Counted from the stretch's first letter, positions 19,252 through 29,242 are shown. The stretch is 64,000 nucleotides of DNA from an uncultured Shewanella sp. (GCF_947501225.1 NZ_CANMUW010000001.1:62001-126000); one strand, 5' to 3'. Made by a program: numbers and translations. The notes: generated from the sequence alone by a model not told the origin.

Positions 19252-19883
19252 TGGCTAACGCTAAAGAACTTAAGGAGGTCCTGTCGGGACCAATCGTGAG
19301 TAACAACCCGATTGCCTTGCAGGTATTGGGTGTATGTAGTGCACTTGCTGTAACCAGTAAGTTGGAAACTGCATTGGTTATGACGATAGCATTAACAGCC
19401 GTTTGTGCCTTCTCTAACCTGTTTATCTCAATGCTTCGTAATCACATTCCCAGCAGCGTACGTATTATCGTACAGATGACCATCATCGCATCACTGGTAA
19501 TTGTGGTCGACCAGGTACTGCAGGCGTATGCCTACGATGTGGCTAAGCAGCTTTCGGTATTTGTTGGTTTGATTATTACTAACTGTATCGTAATGGGGCG
19601 CGCAGAAGCCTATGCGATGAAGACGCCGCCAATGATGAGCTTTATGGATGGTATAGGTAACGGTATCGGCTATGGTGCTATCCTGCTGTCAGTTGGTTTT
19701 GTCCGTGAACTCTTTGGTAATGGTTCGCTATTTGGTGTCGAGATCTTGAGCAAGATTTCAGATGGTGGCTGGTATCAGCCTAACGGTCTGTTACTGCTAC
19801 CACCGAGTGCGTTCTTCTTAATCGGTACGTTGATCTGGATCATCCGTACTATTAAGCCAGAGCAAGTTGAAGCAAAAGGGTAA
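19251..19883 (+). CDS. nqrD: Na+-NQR subunit D
   Basis: 210 residues with six membrane segments. [30 protein letters not shown] and the inverted-repeat counterpart [16 protein letters not shown] carry the two conserved Cys that bind the intramembrane iron centre together with NqrE. It overlaps the nqrC stop by one base and is six bases from nqrE. Confidence 0.96.
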   Translation: MANAKELKEVLSGPIVSNNPIALQVLGVCSALAVTSKLETALVMTIALTAVCAFSNLFISMLRNHIPSSVRIIVQMTIIASLVIVVDQVLQAYAYDVAKQLSVFVGLIITNCIVMGRAEAYAMKTPPMMSFMDGIGNGIGYGAILLSVGFVRELFGNGSLFGVEILSKISDGGWYQPNGLLLLPPSAFFLIGTLIWIIRTIKPEQVEAKG

Positions 19884-19888
19884 GCGCG

Positions 19889-20497
19889 ATGGAACATTAT
19901 ATTAGTTTGCTAATTCGCTCAATTTTCATCGAGAATATGGCACTCTCTTTCTTCCTGGGAATGTGTACATTCCTGGCGGTATCAAAGAAAGTGACAACGG
20001 CGATGGGATTGGGTATTGCAGTAGTTGTGGTACTGACAATTTCGGTTCCTGTTAACCAAATCATCTATCAGGGGCTGTTAGCACCGGGTGCTTTGGCTTG
20101 GGCTGGTCTTCCTGAAGCTGATCTAAGCTTCCTGAAGTTCATCACCTTCATCGGTGTTATTGCAGCACTGGTACAGATTCTGGAGATGGTGTTGGATAAG
20201 TTTTTCCCGCCACTTTATAACGCTCTGGGGATCTTCCTTCCGCTAATCACCGTAAACTGCGCAATCTTTGGTGCGGTATCATTCATGGTTGAGCGTGACT
20301 ACAACCTGGCTGAGAGTGTGGTGTTTGGTATCGGTTCAGGACTTGGTTTTGCATTAGCTATTGTCTTGTTAGCTGGTATCCGTGAAAAGCTGAAATATGC
20401 TGATGTGCCTGACGGGCTGCGTGGCTTAGGTATTACCTTCGTTACAGCCGGCTTGATGGCCCTTGGATTTATGTCGTTTTCTGGTGTGTCCCTATAA
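19889..20497 (+). CDS. nqrE: Na+-NQR subunit E
   Basis: 202 residues and six membrane segments, the pseudo-symmetric partner of NqrD. The conserved Cys lie in [15 protein letters not shown] and [20 protein letters not shown] and contribute to the membrane Fe site. A GAGCGYG-free, typical NqrE C-terminus ([23 protein letters not shown]) completes it. nqrF starts 45 bases later. Confidence 0.96.
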   Translation: MEHYISLLIRSIFIENMALSFFLGMCTFLAVSKKVTTAMGLGIAVVVVLTISVPVNQIIYQGLLAPGALAWAGLPEADLSFLKFITFIGVIAALVQILEMVLDKFFPPLYNALGIFLPLITVNCAIFGAVSFMVERDYNLAESVVFGIGSGLGFALAIVLLAGIREKLKYADVPDGLRGLGITFVTAGLMALGFMSFSGVSL

Positions 20498-20542
20498 CAG
20501 GGGCCCACTGGGTCCCTATTTCGGACTTTTAAGGATAAGTTA

Positions 20543-21790
20543 ATGGATATTCTTAAATCTACTCCACTCGAGGTCTACCTTGGTGTGAGTATGTTTACCG
20601 CGATTGTCTTAGGTTTGGTGTTGATCATTTTATTCGCCAAGTCAAAGCTGGTTAACAGTGGTGACATTACAATTGGTATCAATGATGATCCAGATAAAGG
20701 TATTAAGCTGCCTGCAGGTGGAAAGTTATTAGGCGCACTTGCTGAGAATGGTATCTTCGTTTCCAGTGCTTGTGGCGGTGGTGGTACCTGCGGCCAGTGT
20801 AAAGTACACGTTAAATCCGGTGGCGGCGACATTCTGCCGACCGAGATGGATCATATTACTAAAGGTGAGGCTCGTGAGGGCTGCCGTTTATCTTGCCAGG
20901 TAAACGTGAAAACCGATATGGAGATTGAACTCGAAGAGGAGATCTTCGGAGTTAAGAAGTGGGAATGTACAGTTATCTCTAACGATAATAAGGCCACTTT
21001 CATTAAAGAGCTTAAGCTTCAGATCCCTGATGGCGACTCGGTACCTTTCCGTGCCGGTGGTTATATTCAGATCGAAGCACCAGCCCATCACGTTAAGTAT
21101 GCAGACTATGATATTCCTGCAGAGTATCGTGGTGATTGGGAGCACTTTGGTTTCTTCAATCTGGAATCAAAAGTCGATGACGATACAATTCGTGCTTATT
21201 CAATGGCGAACTATCCTGAAGAGGAAGGTATCATCATGTTGAATGTGCGTATTGCAACGCCGCCTCCACGTAACCTGTCGCTGCCATGCGGTAAGATGTC
21301 TTCGTACATCTTTAGCCTCAAAGAGGGCGATAAGGTGACAATCTCCGGTCCATTTGGTGAGTTCTTCGCTAAAGAGACCGACAATGAGATGGTATTCGTC
21401 GGTGGTGGTGCAGGCATGGCACCTATGCGCTCACACATCTTTGATCAGCTAAAGCGCCTAAAGACCAAGCGTAAGATGAGCTTCTGGTATGGTGCTCGTT
21501 CTAAGCGTGAGATGTTCTATGTAGAAGATTTCGATGGCCTGGCGGCTGATAATGAAAACTTTGATTGGCATGTTGCCTTATCAGATCCTCAGCCTGAAGA
21601 TAACTGGGAAGGTAAGACCGGCTTTATCCATAATGTACTTTATGAAAGCTATCTGCGTGACCATGAGGCACCGGAAGATTGTGAGTTCTACATGTGTGGT
21701 CCTCCAATGATGAATGCGGCTGTTATCGGCATGCTTAAAGATCTCGGTGTCGAAGATGAAAACATCTTATTGGATGACTTCGGTGGCTAA
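20543..21790 (+). CDS. nqrF: Na+-NQR subunit F, NADH dehydrogenase component
   Basis: 415 residues, slightly longer than the 407-408 usual in Vibrio. A membrane anchor (about 10-30) is followed by a plant-type [2Fe-2S] domain ([12 protein letters not shown] then EGCRLSCQV), an FAD domain with [11 protein letters not shown], and an NAD-binding domain with [13 protein letters not shown] and [10 protein letters not shown]. It accepts hydride from NADH and feeds electrons into the complex. Confidence 0.97.
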   Translation: MDILKSTPLEVYLGVSMFTAIVLGLVLIILFAKSKLVNSGDITIGINDDPDKGIKLPAGGKLLGALAENGIFVSSACGGGGTCGQCKVHVKSGGGDILPTEMDHITKGEAREGCRLSCQVNVKTDMEIELEEEIFGVKKWECTVISNDNKATFIKELKLQIPDGDSVPFRAGGYIQIEAPAHHVKYADYDIPAEYRGDWEHFGFFNLESKVDDDTIRAYSMANYPEEEGIIMLNVRIATPPPRNLSLPCGKMSSYIFSLKEGDKVTISGPFGEFFAKETDNEMVFVGGGAGMAPMRSHIFDQLKRLKTKRKMSFWYGARSKREMFYVEDFDGLAADNENFDWHVALSDPQPEDNWEGKTGFIHNVLYESYLRDHEAPEDCEFYMCGPPMMNAAVIGMLKDLGVEDENILLDDFGG

Positions 21791-21933
21791 TCTGCTGTAA
21801 GAAGGCTAGAATCTGCTGCGATATTTGTTATCGGTTCAGAGAGTCGGAGGCGAGGGTGAACTCTTTCACATTCGCTTCCTATGACTCTTCCGGTGGCTCG
21901 CAAACAGAATAGTGATTAAGGATCCAGGTCAAA

Positions 21934-22950
21934 ATGAAGAAGACCTTAGTAAACTGGTTAGCTCTTATCGGGCTAGCCTTTTTTGTTTCAGGCTGTACTC
22001 AGCCGACTGAAATCATATCGCTTTCGGGCAGTACCATGGGGACGACGTACCACATCAAGGTCGTTCCTAATGAGCAACTCCCTGAGGCCAACTTGCTGCA
22101 AGCCGAGATAGATCTGGCGCTGGAAAAGGTCAATGACCAGATGTCAACCTACAGGCCAGACTCAGAGCTGTCCCGCTTTAACAGGATGAGTCACGAAGAG
22201 ACTGTTACAGTCTCGAAAGATACCGCATCTGTTATTGCCGAAGGGATACATCTTTATAAGGTTACCGGTGGTGCACTGGATATCACCTTAGGACCCCTGG
22301 TTAATTTATGGGGATTTGGCCCCGATAAACGCCCGACTAAGCTGCCCTCTGAGGCAAGCATTGCCGAGGCGAAAGCTAAGACCGGTATCGAGTATCTGCA
22401 TCTTGACGGGACTAAGCTAAGTAAGACAAACCCTGATCTGTATGTGGACCTGTCGTCGATAGCTAAAGGCTTTGGTGTCGACATCGTCGCCGCTGTGCTG
22501 GATAAATATCGGGTTCCCGGTTATCTGGTCGAGGTGGGGGGAGAGTTAAGTGTATTTGGTCAAAAAATGGATGGCTCTCCCTGGCGGGTTGCCATCGAGC
22601 AGCCCGATGTCGATAATCGCGAGATACAGCAGGTGATAACCCCCGGCGATATGGCTGTTGCAACTTCGGGGGATTACCGTAATTATTATGAGGAGGAGGG
22701 ACGTCAATTCTCTCACCTTATCGACCCGCGCGATGGTTTTCCTATCGATCACAGGCTGGCGTCAGTAACTGTGCTACACAAACAGTCTATGGTCGCCGAT
22801 GGTTACGCAACCGCTATGATGGTGATGGGCACGCAAGCATCATTGGAGCTGGCTAAGCAGGAGGGCCTGGCTATCATGCTGATAGAGAAGCAGGATGACG
22901 GCTTCAAAGTATTATATAGTGATGCCTTTAAGCCATTTGTAGGTAAGTGA
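21934..22950 (+). CDS. apbE: FAD:protein FMN transferase
   Basis: 338 residues, a lipoprotein (LAFFVSGC lipobox). The ApbE core shows GSTMGTTYHIKV, GALDITLGPLVNLWGFGP, DLSSIAKGFGVD, YLVEVGGELSVFG and HLIDPRDGFP. It transfers FMN from FAD to the SGAT threonines of NqrB and NqrC, and its place in the nqr locus fits that job. A 143-base gap after nqrF contains no obvious terminator, so read-through is likely. Confidence 0.95.
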   Translation: MKKTLVNWLALIGLAFFVSGCTQPTEIISLSGSTMGTTYHIKVVPNEQLPEANLLQAEIDLALEKVNDQMSTYRPDSELSRFNRMSHEETVTVSKDTASVIAEGIHLYKVTGGALDITLGPLVNLWGFGPDKRPTKLPSEASIAEAKAKTGIEYLHLDGTKLSKTNPDLYVDLSSIAKGFGVDIVAAVLDKYRVPGYLVEVGGELSVFGQKMDGSPWRVAIEQPDVDNREIQQVITPGDMAVATSGDYRNYYEEEGRQFSHLIDPRDGFPIDHRLASVTVLHKQSMVADGYATAMMVMGTQASLELAKQEGLAIMLIEKQDDGFKVLYSDAFKPFVGK

Positions 22951-23059
22951 CAAGAGTTCACATTTTAAGCGTTAATTGTGTGTCAGAGTGATAGCTTTAA
23001 CGTGTTCTAAAGTGAATTGATGGTATAATGATCTAATCACGCTATTGTTGGAGTGCATA

Positions 23060-23281
23060 ATGAGTACATTTATAGCGGCATTTGTAGTGTTACTGCTGTT
23101 TTTTTTATTAATGTCGATCGGTTATATGATTAAACGCACGGCCGTTGCAGGCAGTTGTGGTGGATTAGGCGCACTCGGCATTGAGAAGGCGTGTGATTGC
23201 GATGACCCATGTGAAAACCGCAAGGCTAAAATGGCCGAAGCGGAGCGCTTGGAAAAACTTAATAAGAATCGTATTCTTTAG
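23060..23281 (+). CDS. nqrM: Na+-NQR assembly factor NqrM
   Basis: 73 residues from the ATG at 23060 (MSTFIAAFVVLLLFFLLMSIGYMIKR); the longer frame from 23045 lacks the ribosome-binding site. One membrane helix is followed by a Cys-rich segment (GSCGGLGALGIEKACDCDDPCENRK) matching the former DUF539, shown in Vibrio to be needed for building the iron centre of Na+-NQR. It ends at a strong terminator and closes the locus. Confidence 0.93.
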   Translation: MSTFIAAFVVLLLFFLLMSIGYMIKRTAVAGSCGGLGALGIEKACDCDDPCENRKAKMAEAERLEKLNKNRIL

Positions 23282-23302
23282 TCCGCTTAAGTCAGCCACA
23301 AT

Positions 23303-23330
23303 GAAGCACCTTTTTGAAGGTGCTTTTTTT
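23303..23330 (+). terminator. Terminator of the nqr-apbE-nqrM locus
   Basis: AGCACCTTtttGAAGGTGCT stem followed by seven T residues. Confidence 0.9.
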
Positions 23331-23475
23331 ATGCCCTAAACAGCTGCTATCCCTAATCTCTCCCTCAGGATACAAATTGATTCTTTATCGACCTCTGATT
23401 ATCAGTGGGGTTCAGCTTTTGTTCAGTTACTTTCCTTATCCTTGAACCATATCTTGTTGCAACCGGGAGATGAAG

Positions 23476-23658
23476 ATGATCAACACCGAACATGTCGAGA
23501 AGACTCACGAGAATGTTACTGAGTTAGTCATTCGTCTGAAGTTGCGTATCGAGTGCCTGGAACGTCAGCTTGAGCGCTCAGTCGTTTCCTCAACCTCCTC
23601 TAGCTCAGGATTTAAGTTAACCCGTGATGAGCTCAAGATGCTCCATGAGCAGTTTTAA
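23476..23658 (+). CDS. Small predicted coiled-coil protein, 60 residues
   Basis: I do not recognise it. The ATG at 23476 has GGGAG seven bases upstream; an ATG two codons earlier is too close to that site. The first 40 residues (VEKTHENVTELVIRLKLRIECLERQLER) are a short heptad-like amphipathic helix, followed by a Ser-rich linker and FKLTRDELKMLHEQF. No signal or membrane segment. It lies alone between nqrM and dinB. Probably a real small gene, from the good start site and clear helix periodicity; function unknown. Confidence 0.6.
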   Translation: MINTEHVEKTHENVTELVIRLKLRIECLERQLERSVVSSTSSSSGFKLTRDELKMLHEQF

Positions 23659-24043
23659 ACCCTTAGCGGGGTCAGGCTTGTCATGATGGATGGCGTTGAC
23701 TCCGGTCGGTGAGGATATTGCCGGCTCTTCCGGCGACAGAAGCGGTGGTCGATTCACCATTGTTACCTTCAATAGACCTATATCTGGCTAAGTGGCCCGT
23801 CTGCATGGATATCGATTCGGGAGCTGGCGGCTCCTATCTTAATGCTATAAATCTGACTCGATAAATACCCAATATTTAGCCCATATTCCAGTGTTTGTTT
23901 GTGATGTGAGCAAGAGGCCATTGGCTACTTTCCCTATTTTGGGCACTTGCTCTTGAGTACTGTTTAAATATACAGTATCTTATCTGCAGATGCCTGACAT
24001 CGATGTTGATGAGCCCGATATCTGTATTTCTGGAATAAGCTAA
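23659..24043 (+). other. 385-base gap upstream of dinB
   Basis: No gene is visible. Apart from the LexA operator near its end, it has a short GCCGG...CCGGC inverted repeat near 23720 and otherwise no structure I can interpret. Confidence 0.5.
23958..23977. promoter_or_regulatory. LexA (SOS) operator upstream of dinB
   Basis: TACTGTTTAAATATACAGTA is a near-perfect match to the gammaproteobacterial LexA box (TACTGTATATATATACAGTA), with both CTGT and ACAG half-sites intact. It lies 67 bases before the dinB start, so dinB is expected to be SOS-induced. Confidence 0.93.
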
Positions 24044-25126
24044 GTGAAGAAAATCATTCATATCGATATGGATTGCTATTTTGCCGCGGTGGAGATGCGG
24101 GATTTTCCCGAACTGAGGGGAAAACCTCTGGCCGTGGGAGGGCGGAGCGATCGCCGTGGCGTTATCAGTACCTGTAACTATGAGGCGAGGCAATATGGTG
24201 TTCGCTCAGCTATGGCCTCGGGTTATGCCCTTAAGCTCTGTCCCGACTTAGTTTTAGTTCCGGGACGCATGTCAGTCTATAAAGCGGTCTCGGCTCAGAT
24301 CCGCGAGGTGTTTTCCCGTTATACCGATCTGATTGAGCCACTCTCACTCGATGAGGCCTATCTCGATGTCACCGACTGCACCTTGTGTCAGGGATCGGCC
24401 ACCTTAATCGCAGAGGCGATACGTCAGGAGATATTCGAGCTTACAGGTTTAACCGCTTCTGCCGGCATTGCGCCGGTAAAATTTCTTGCAAAGATAGCTT
24501 CCGATCTGAATAAACCAAATGGACAGTATGTGATAACTCCTAAGATGATCCCGGCCTTTGTAAAGGACCTGCCACTTACCAAGATCCCCGGAGTGGGTAA
24601 GGTCACAGGGAAGAAGCTTGAGGATATCGGCTTAATTACCTGTAGCGATCTTCAGGCTTACCCTCAGAGTGCACTGATAGAGAAGTTTGGTAAGTTTGGT
24701 TCGGTATTGATTGAGCGGGCACAGGGTATCGATGCCCGTAGTATCTCCCCACACAGGGAGCGTAAGTCTGTTGGGGTTGAGACCACACTGGCTAAAGATA
24801 TCTATAGCTTAGAGCAATGTCAGGCCGTTATGCCTCAGTTGATCCAGGAGCTGGGGAGCCGGATAAAGCGAAGTGCTAAGGAGCGCACCATACATAAACA
24901 GGTTGTTAAGCTTAAATTTAACGATTTTAAACAGACAACCATAGAGCATAGAAGCGATGAAGTGTCGGTAAAACTGTTTTACGACCTCCTCTCTCAGGCA
25001 CTGGAACGTCAAAAGGGGAGGGGTATTAGATTACTTGGGGTTTCGGTTGGATTAGCGAGTGATTCCGATACAAAAAAGGAGCAAGACAATCAAGTGAGGG
25101 AGTCGCAGATGGACTTAGGATTTTAA
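24044..25126 (+). CDS. dinB: DNA polymerase IV
   Basis: 360 residues from a GTG start (family N-terminus [16 protein letters not shown]). The catalytic carboxylates are in [11 protein letters not shown] and [11 protein letters not shown]. The thumb helix-hairpin-helix [14 protein letters not shown] and a C-terminal little-finger domain follow. It is an error-prone Y-family polymerase that bypasses damaged bases and is recruited by the sliding clamp; the C-terminal [10 protein letters not shown] is a plausible clamp-binding motif. Regulated by the LexA box upstream. Confidence 0.96.
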   Translation: MKKIIHIDMDCYFAAVEMRDFPELRGKPLAVGGRSDRRGVISTCNYEARQYGVRSAMASGYALKLCPDLVLVPGRMSVYKAVSAQIREVFSRYTDLIEPLSLDEAYLDVTDCTLCQGSATLIAEAIRQEIFELTGLTASAGIAPVKFLAKIASDLNKPNGQYVITPKMIPAFVKDLPLTKIPGVGKVTGKKLEDIGLITCSDLQAYPQSALIEKFGKFGSVLIERAQGIDARSISPHRERKSVGVETTLAKDIYSLEQCQAVMPQLIQELGSRIKRSAKERTIHKQVVKLKFNDFKQTTIEHRSDEVSVKLFYDLLSQALERQKGRGIRLLGVSVGLASDSDTKKEQDNQVRESQMDLGF

Positions 25127-25149
25127 AAAAGGCTTTTTTACAAGTAACC

Positions 25150-25177
25150 AGGCCCTAGGTTCTAGAACCTAGGGCCT
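25150..25177. terminator. 28-bp perfect palindrome between dinB and pepD
   Basis: A gap-free perfect inverted repeat centred between 25163 and 25164, with left arm AGGCCCTAGGTTCT and right arm AGAACCTAGGGCCT. It sits between two convergent stops, so a bidirectional terminator is the likely role. It lacks the usual flanking T-run. Confidence 0.7.
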
Positions 25178-25184
25178 GATAAAC

Positions 25185-26645
25185 CTAACCTTTCTCTGGA
25201 ATACGCTCCAGTACGGCTAACAGTAGCTGGTAATACTGGCCTACCGTTTCAATAAGCACCTTCTCATCAGGGCTGTGTGGGAAGCGAATGGTGGGGCCAA
25301 TCGATACCATATCCATCTCCGGGTAAGGCTTCTTAAACAGACCACACTCAAGACCCGCATGAATCACCATAATCACAGGCTCTTTATTATAGATGCTGTC
25401 ATAGGTTTCACGAACCAGTGCCATTACCGGTGAGCTGTTATCCGGCTTCCAACCCGGGTAGGTACCGCTGAATGCCACTTTGGCACCGGCCAGTTGGCTT
25501 AGGGCATTAAGTTGCCCTTCTACATTCTCACGGCCGGAATCTATCAGGGAGCGGATAAGGCAGAGCAGGGTAACACTCTCTTCACCTGTAGTGATCACAC
25601 CTAAGTTCAGTGACGTTTCTGTCACTCCCTCAATTTCATCACTCATGCGAACGACACCGTTCGGGCAGGCGTGCATTAAGCTAATCAGACTGGATTGCGC
25701 TGCGGTACTCATCACCTGAGAAGCATTCGAGGTCTCGAGCAGAGTTAATGTTAGCTCCGGCTCAGTAACACTCAGCTCCTGCTTCAGTAAGCTTTCATAG
25801 TCGTTGATGGCTTGCTGTAGTTCAGCGAGTTTAGCGCCGCTGACATTGATTGTCGCACTGGCCTCTCTGGGAATGGCGTTGCGCAGAGAGCCCCCTTGAA
25901 AGTGGCTCAACTCGAGCCCCAGAGTCGTCGCATTATCGAAGAGGAAGCGTGCCAGAAGCTTATTGGCATTACCGCGACCCAGGTGGATATCTACGCCTGA
26001 GTGACCGCCGCGCAGACCCGCAATTTTAAGGGTCAAGGTTTGGCTACCCGCTGCCGGAGCCTGCCAGCTTATAGGCAGGGTTATCTCTCCATCGGCACCG
26101 CCGGCGCAACCCATGTAGATCTCGCCCTCTTGCTCTGAATCGGTATTAATAAGGATCTCGGCATCAAGATACCCCGCTTCCAGGCCAAATGCTCCTGTCA
26201 TACCCGCTTCTTCATCTATGGTTAGCAGGACTTCAAGTGGTCCGTGAGGAATATCATCAGAGCCAAGAATTGCCAGGGCCGATGCCATTCCAATACCATT
26301 ATCGGCTCCTAAAGTCGTTCCGGTTGCCTTTACCCATTCACCATCTACGTAGGGTTCAATGGGATCTTTCTCGAAGTCGTGTACCTTATCGGAGTTCTTC
26401 TGCGGCACCATGTCGATATGTGCCTGTAGGGCAACAACCTTACGGTTTTCCATGCCAGGTGTGGCGGGCTTCTTAATGATCAGGTTACCGACTTTATCTT
26501 CAACGATGTCGAGTTGCTTATCTTTGGCCCAGGCCTGAATGTGTTCGCTCAGCGCTTGCTCATGTTTTGACGGGTGTGGGATTGCACAAATTTGTTCAAA
26601 CCACTGCCATAGGGCTTGAGGTTGTAATTGACTTAATGCTGTCAC
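25185..26645 (-). CDS. pepD: Aminoacyl-histidine dipeptidase (peptidase D)
   Basis: 486 residues, family M20. Zn-site motifs include VALQAHIDMVPQ (His and Asp), GTTLGADNGIGMASAL (bridging Asp), TIDEEAGMTGAFGL (Glu-Glu) and VIHAGLECG; a lid/dimerisation domain is inserted in the middle (about 210-390). It hydrolyses Xaa-His dipeptides such as carnosine in the cytoplasm. It is divergent from the M17 peptidase gene. Confidence 0.95.
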   Translation of the reverse strand: MTALSQLQPQALWQWFEQICAIPHPSKHEQALSEHIQAWAKDKQLDIVEDKVGNLIIKKPATPGMENRKVVALQAHIDMVPQKNSDKVHDFEKDPIEPYVDGEWVKATGTTLGADNGIGMASALAILGSDDIPHGPLEVLLTIDEEAGMTGAFGLEAGYLDAEILINTDSEQEGEIYMGCAGGADGEITLPISWQAPAAGSQTLTLKIAGLRGGHSGVDIHLGRGNANKLLARFLFDNATTLGLELSHFQGGSLRNAIPREASATINVSGAKLAELQQAINDYESLLKQELSVTEPELTLTLLETSNASQVMSTAAQSSLISLMHACPNGVVRMSDEIEGVTETSLNLGVITTGEESVTLLCLIRSLIDSGRENVEGQLNALSQLAGAKVAFSGTYPGWKPDNSSPVMALVRETYDSIYNKEPVIMVIHAGLECGLFKKPYPEMDMVSIGPTIRFPHSPDEKVLIETVGQYYQLLLAVLERIPEKG

Positions 26646-26962
26646 TGATGACTCCTCTTTTAATGTCGATGAGGCTAAAAATGACCATAGTCTACCACAG
26701 AGTCGGGGTTATCATTCTTACCACATGTCAGCAGTGAGTCCTGCTTGCCAAACTAAGTGTCAGTGAAAGTTGCCAATCAGAACGATTATTGCCGAAAGAG
26801 CTTGGCATTCTGGAGGGTTTGTGTGCATATTGTCCGGCCAAACTAGATAATTTTAGTCTCGGCAACTATTTAGAAAAAATAGGTTCGAGGTTATCTCTAT
26901 TCGGCTCGGTACTCACTGCCCGCAATGATATCGATTTGATCTCACAAGCAAAAGGATGGTTC

Positions 26963-28498
26963 ATGGTTCAAGTTAACTTTATTGATGTAAAAGATGATGA
27001 TGCAATTTTTGAAGGCAGCGGTTGGGATGCACTCGTTGTCGTTGCGACCGATATCAGCCAAACCGGTTTCGATGAAGTTTCATTACTGGCCGAACACGGG
27101 GCTAAGGTAGATAAGCGTGTCGGTCAATCTCCCACTCTGTTGTTTGCCCCCGGCCTGGCTGGCGGACGGCTCATCATCTCACCGGTAAAAAATAGTGACG
27201 ATGATGTCGAGGATGTGCGGATTTTTGCCGATGCCGCCAGAGCCGGTATCAGACTGGCTAAAGATGCCGGTGCTACTCGTCCCTTGATGCTGGTGTCTAA
27301 AAGTGCCGATCCAAGATATCAATCAGCCACAGAAGTTGCGGCTCTCGCCTGTGGTCAGGAGCTATGGCAGGCACTGGAACTTAGAGAGGCTAAAGGTGAT
27401 CTTGGTGATTTTGAAGCGATCGGCTTGCTTAATTCGTCTGAAGCATCAGAGAGTGTGAATGCTATCGAGGCGGGTCGTATTCTGGCGAGAGATCTTTGTG
27501 GCACGGAGCCTGAGAGGATGTCTGCACCCGCATTCGCCGATTACTGTATTGATGCCTACCGGGACTCGGGCCTAAAGGTTAGTGTGGTAGAGGACAGAGA
27601 TGTACTGGAGCGTGACTATCCTTTGCTTAGTGCCGTCGGTCGTTCCTCTTTTGCGGTATCCAGACATCAGCCCCGTGTGGTGAAGGTCGAGTACGTAGGG
27701 GAGGGAGAGATAGAGCGTAGCTTTTTCTTCGCCGGTAAAGGTGTGGTTTATGATACCGGTGGTGCAGATATTAAAGTTGCCGGTGGTATGGCGGGTATGA
27801 GCCGTGATAAAGGGGGGGCTGCTGCCGTTGCCGGTTTGATGAAAACCTTATCTTTGCTTAAGCCTAAAGGTATTCGCGTCGTTGCTGAGCTTGGCTTGGT
27901 GAGGAACAGTATAGGCAGTGAAGCTTTTGTGACAGATGAGATCATCACCAGTCATGCAGGTGTAAGGGTGAGAATAGGTAACACAGATGCCGAGGGGCGC
28001 CTTGTGTTGGCGGATCTCCTGTCTCACCTCAGAATACAGGCGGAAAAAGCGGTTAAGCCGGAGCTCTACTCGGTTGCTACACTTACAGGTCATGTGGTTC
28101 GCTGTTATGGTGGCTACACCGCGACGGTTGAAAATGCGGTTGCTAAGCAAGATGGCATTGCGATGAGCATAGCAAGTGAAGCGCAAGCATGGGGAGAGCC
28201 TGTCGAGCAATCACAGCTTCGCCGTGAAGACTTTGGCAAGATCATCGACCCATCAGGAGCCGCAGATATCCTATCTTCAAATAATGCCCCCTCTTCGGTT
28301 ACTGCTCGTGGTCACCAATATCCGGCGGCATTTCTTCTGCGGGCATCGGGACTCAGTGCCAATGGTTGCATGTCGAAGATGCCACTTGCCTACACTCATA
28401 TCGATATTGCCGGCAGTGCGACCGAGGGGGATCCACTATATGGTAAGCCAACGGCGGCGCCTTTAGTGGGTCTGTATAAACATATTACCAGAGCATAG
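26963..28498 (+). CDS. Leucyl aminopeptidase-family (M17) metallopeptidase
   Basis: 511 residues from the ATG at 26963 (MVQVNFIDVKDDDAIF), with AAGGA six bases upstream; the frame is open from 26789 but that part has no convincing start. The M17 catalytic domain shows FFFAGKGVVYDTGGADIKVAGGMAGMSRDKGG (metal-binding Lys/Asp region) and RIGNTDAEGRLVLADLL (NTDAEGR signature). It is distinct from canonical PepA, and closer to the peptidase-B-like members common in Shewanella. A manganese/zinc-dependent cytoplasmic exopeptidase. Confidence 0.9.
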   Translation: MVQVNFIDVKDDDAIFEGSGWDALVVVATDISQTGFDEVSLLAEHGAKVDKRVGQSPTLLFAPGLAGGRLIISPVKNSDDDVEDVRIFADAARAGIRLAKDAGATRPLMLVSKSADPRYQSATEVAALACGQELWQALELREAKGDLGDFEAIGLLNSSEASESVNAIEAGRILARDLCGTEPERMSAPAFADYCIDAYRDSGLKVSVVEDRDVLERDYPLLSAVGRSSFAVSRHQPRVVKVEYVGEGEIERSFFFAGKGVVYDTGGADIKVAGGMAGMSRDKGGAAAVAGLMKTLSLLKPKGIRVVAELGLVRNSIGSEAFVTDEIITSHAGVRVRIGNTDAEGRLVLADLLSHLRIQAEKAVKPELYSVATLTGHVVRCYGGYTATVENAVAKQDGIAMSIASEAQAWGEPVEQSQLRREDFGKIIDPSGAADILSSNNAPSSVTARGHQYPAAFLLRASGLSANGCMSKMPLAYTHIDIAGSATEGDPLYGKPTAAPLVGLYKHITRA

Positions 28499-28507
28499 AT
28501 ATAACGG

Positions 28508-28545
28508 CTGCAAGTGTCCTCCAATATTAAGGGGAGCACTTGCAG
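28508..28545 (+). terminator. Hairpin after the M17 peptidase gene
   Basis: CTGCAAGTG (28508-28516) pairs with CACTTGCAG (28537-28545), nine perfect base pairs starting ten bases after the stop codon. There is no strong T-run, so it may be a weak or processing hairpin. Confidence 0.5.
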
Positions 28546-28689
28546 TGAGGAGGGGCTTCACTGGTGACATCTCTCCTTTTTAGCCAGGGTCAGGGTTTAT
28601 CGTTTTAGTTATTCGGCATATCAGTGAAATTTTCTTTACCCATAGCCACCTATGTGGTCGCTGTTCAGTCTAAAAAGTACGAAAACTGT

Positions 28690-28701
28690 TGTAAACTTAC
28701 G
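28690..28701. promoter_or_regulatory. Upstream half-conserved palindrome, unit 1
   Basis: TGTAAACTTACG is an imperfect TGTAA-N2-TTACA repeat, 50 bp upstream of the main operator of unit 1. Units 2 and 3 have the perfect form at the same distance. Confidence 0.5.
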
Positions 28702-28738
28702 CTGATTTGCGGTTTTTGGGATTAAAATTAAAAAATAC

Positions 28739-28767
28739 TTGTAATAAAATTACAGTTATCTTATAAT
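28739..28767 (+). promoter_or_regulatory. Promoter with HexR-like operator, micropeptide unit 1
   Basis: -35 TTGTAA (28739-28744) and -10 TATAAT (28762-28767) are separated by 17 bp. The palindrome TGTAATAAAATTACA (28740-28754) overlaps the -35 and spacer, the position expected of a repressor site. It fits TGTAAT-N3-ATTACA, which I remember as the HexR operator of Shewanella. The expected transcription start is about 28774, exactly where the conserved RNA block begins. Confidence 0.75.
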
Positions 28768-28943
28768 TCTTCTCGTTGGTTAGGCAGTGAGCCTTCCATC
28801 ACTAAGTCTATCCAGGATGGATAACTCTCCAGGGAATCGAGCGACGAGTTGACTCTGCCTTAGTTATTAACTGCTTACCTTCAGAGTTTTTAGGTAAGCT
28901 TGAGTAGAGTAATTTTATTACAACTTTGTTAGGAGTATTGACT

Positions 28944-29042
28944 ATGTCTTATACCGGAAATCAGCACGTTTATTGGCAAAATACTTGGTTCTGTACCGAA
29001 ACTTTGCGTAACGGCTTATTTGCAATGAACACTAAAGGTTAA
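28944..29042 (+). CDS. 32-residue aromatic-rich micropeptide, copy 1
   Basis: Starts MSYTGNQ, core HVYWQNTWFCTE, ends FAMNTKG. AGGAG (28931-28935) lies eight bases before the ATG. It is 18-of-18 identical to copy 3 over the first 18 residues; between copies many codon differences are silent (CAA/CAG, AAT/AAC, TTC/TTT), so the peptide itself is under selection. No signal peptide or full membrane helix, and a single Cys at residue 17. I do not recognise it; no modifying enzymes are nearby. Confidence 0.78.
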   Translation: MSYTGNQHVYWQNTWFCTETLRNGLFAMNTKG

Positions 29043-29215
29043 TCCTTTAAGGTTTACAGGGCTGACTACCCCTTTAAGTAGTTTCCATCATCCATCAACC
29101 TTAATCCCTTTTGGGATATTTAGACTCAAGTTGCATCTTGATCAATTGATCGATATGCCAGTGTAACTGCTAGCGTGGTAACTCTTTCCTTTAGGAACAC
29201 TTGAAATTAGTCTTT

Positions 29216-29242
29216 GCCCGCTCCTTGAGCGGGCTTTTTTTT
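29216..29242 (+). terminator. Terminator of micropeptide unit 1
   Basis: GCCCGCTCcttGAGCGGGC followed by eight T residues. The same stem occurs at the end of units 2 and 3. Confidence 0.93.

Larger units (their letters stand above)
28774..29242 (+). ncRNA. Micropeptide-encoding structured RNA, unit 1
   Basis: A predicted transcript of about 470 nt from promoter to terminator. The first 82 nt (28775-28856) are almost identical in all three units. They can form AGGC/GCCT and TATCC-AGGAT-GGATA (28809-28823) hairpins, followed by CCAGGGA. The AGGA in a hairpin loop resembles a CsrA-binding site. A unit-specific hairpin (CTTACCT...AGGTAAG, about 28873-28899) and GTAATTTTATTAC precede the ribosome-binding site AGGAG. 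After the 32-codon gene, the 3' part has ATCCC...GGGAT and TTCC...GGAA hairpins before the terminator. I know of no matching RNA family. Confidence 0.6.
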
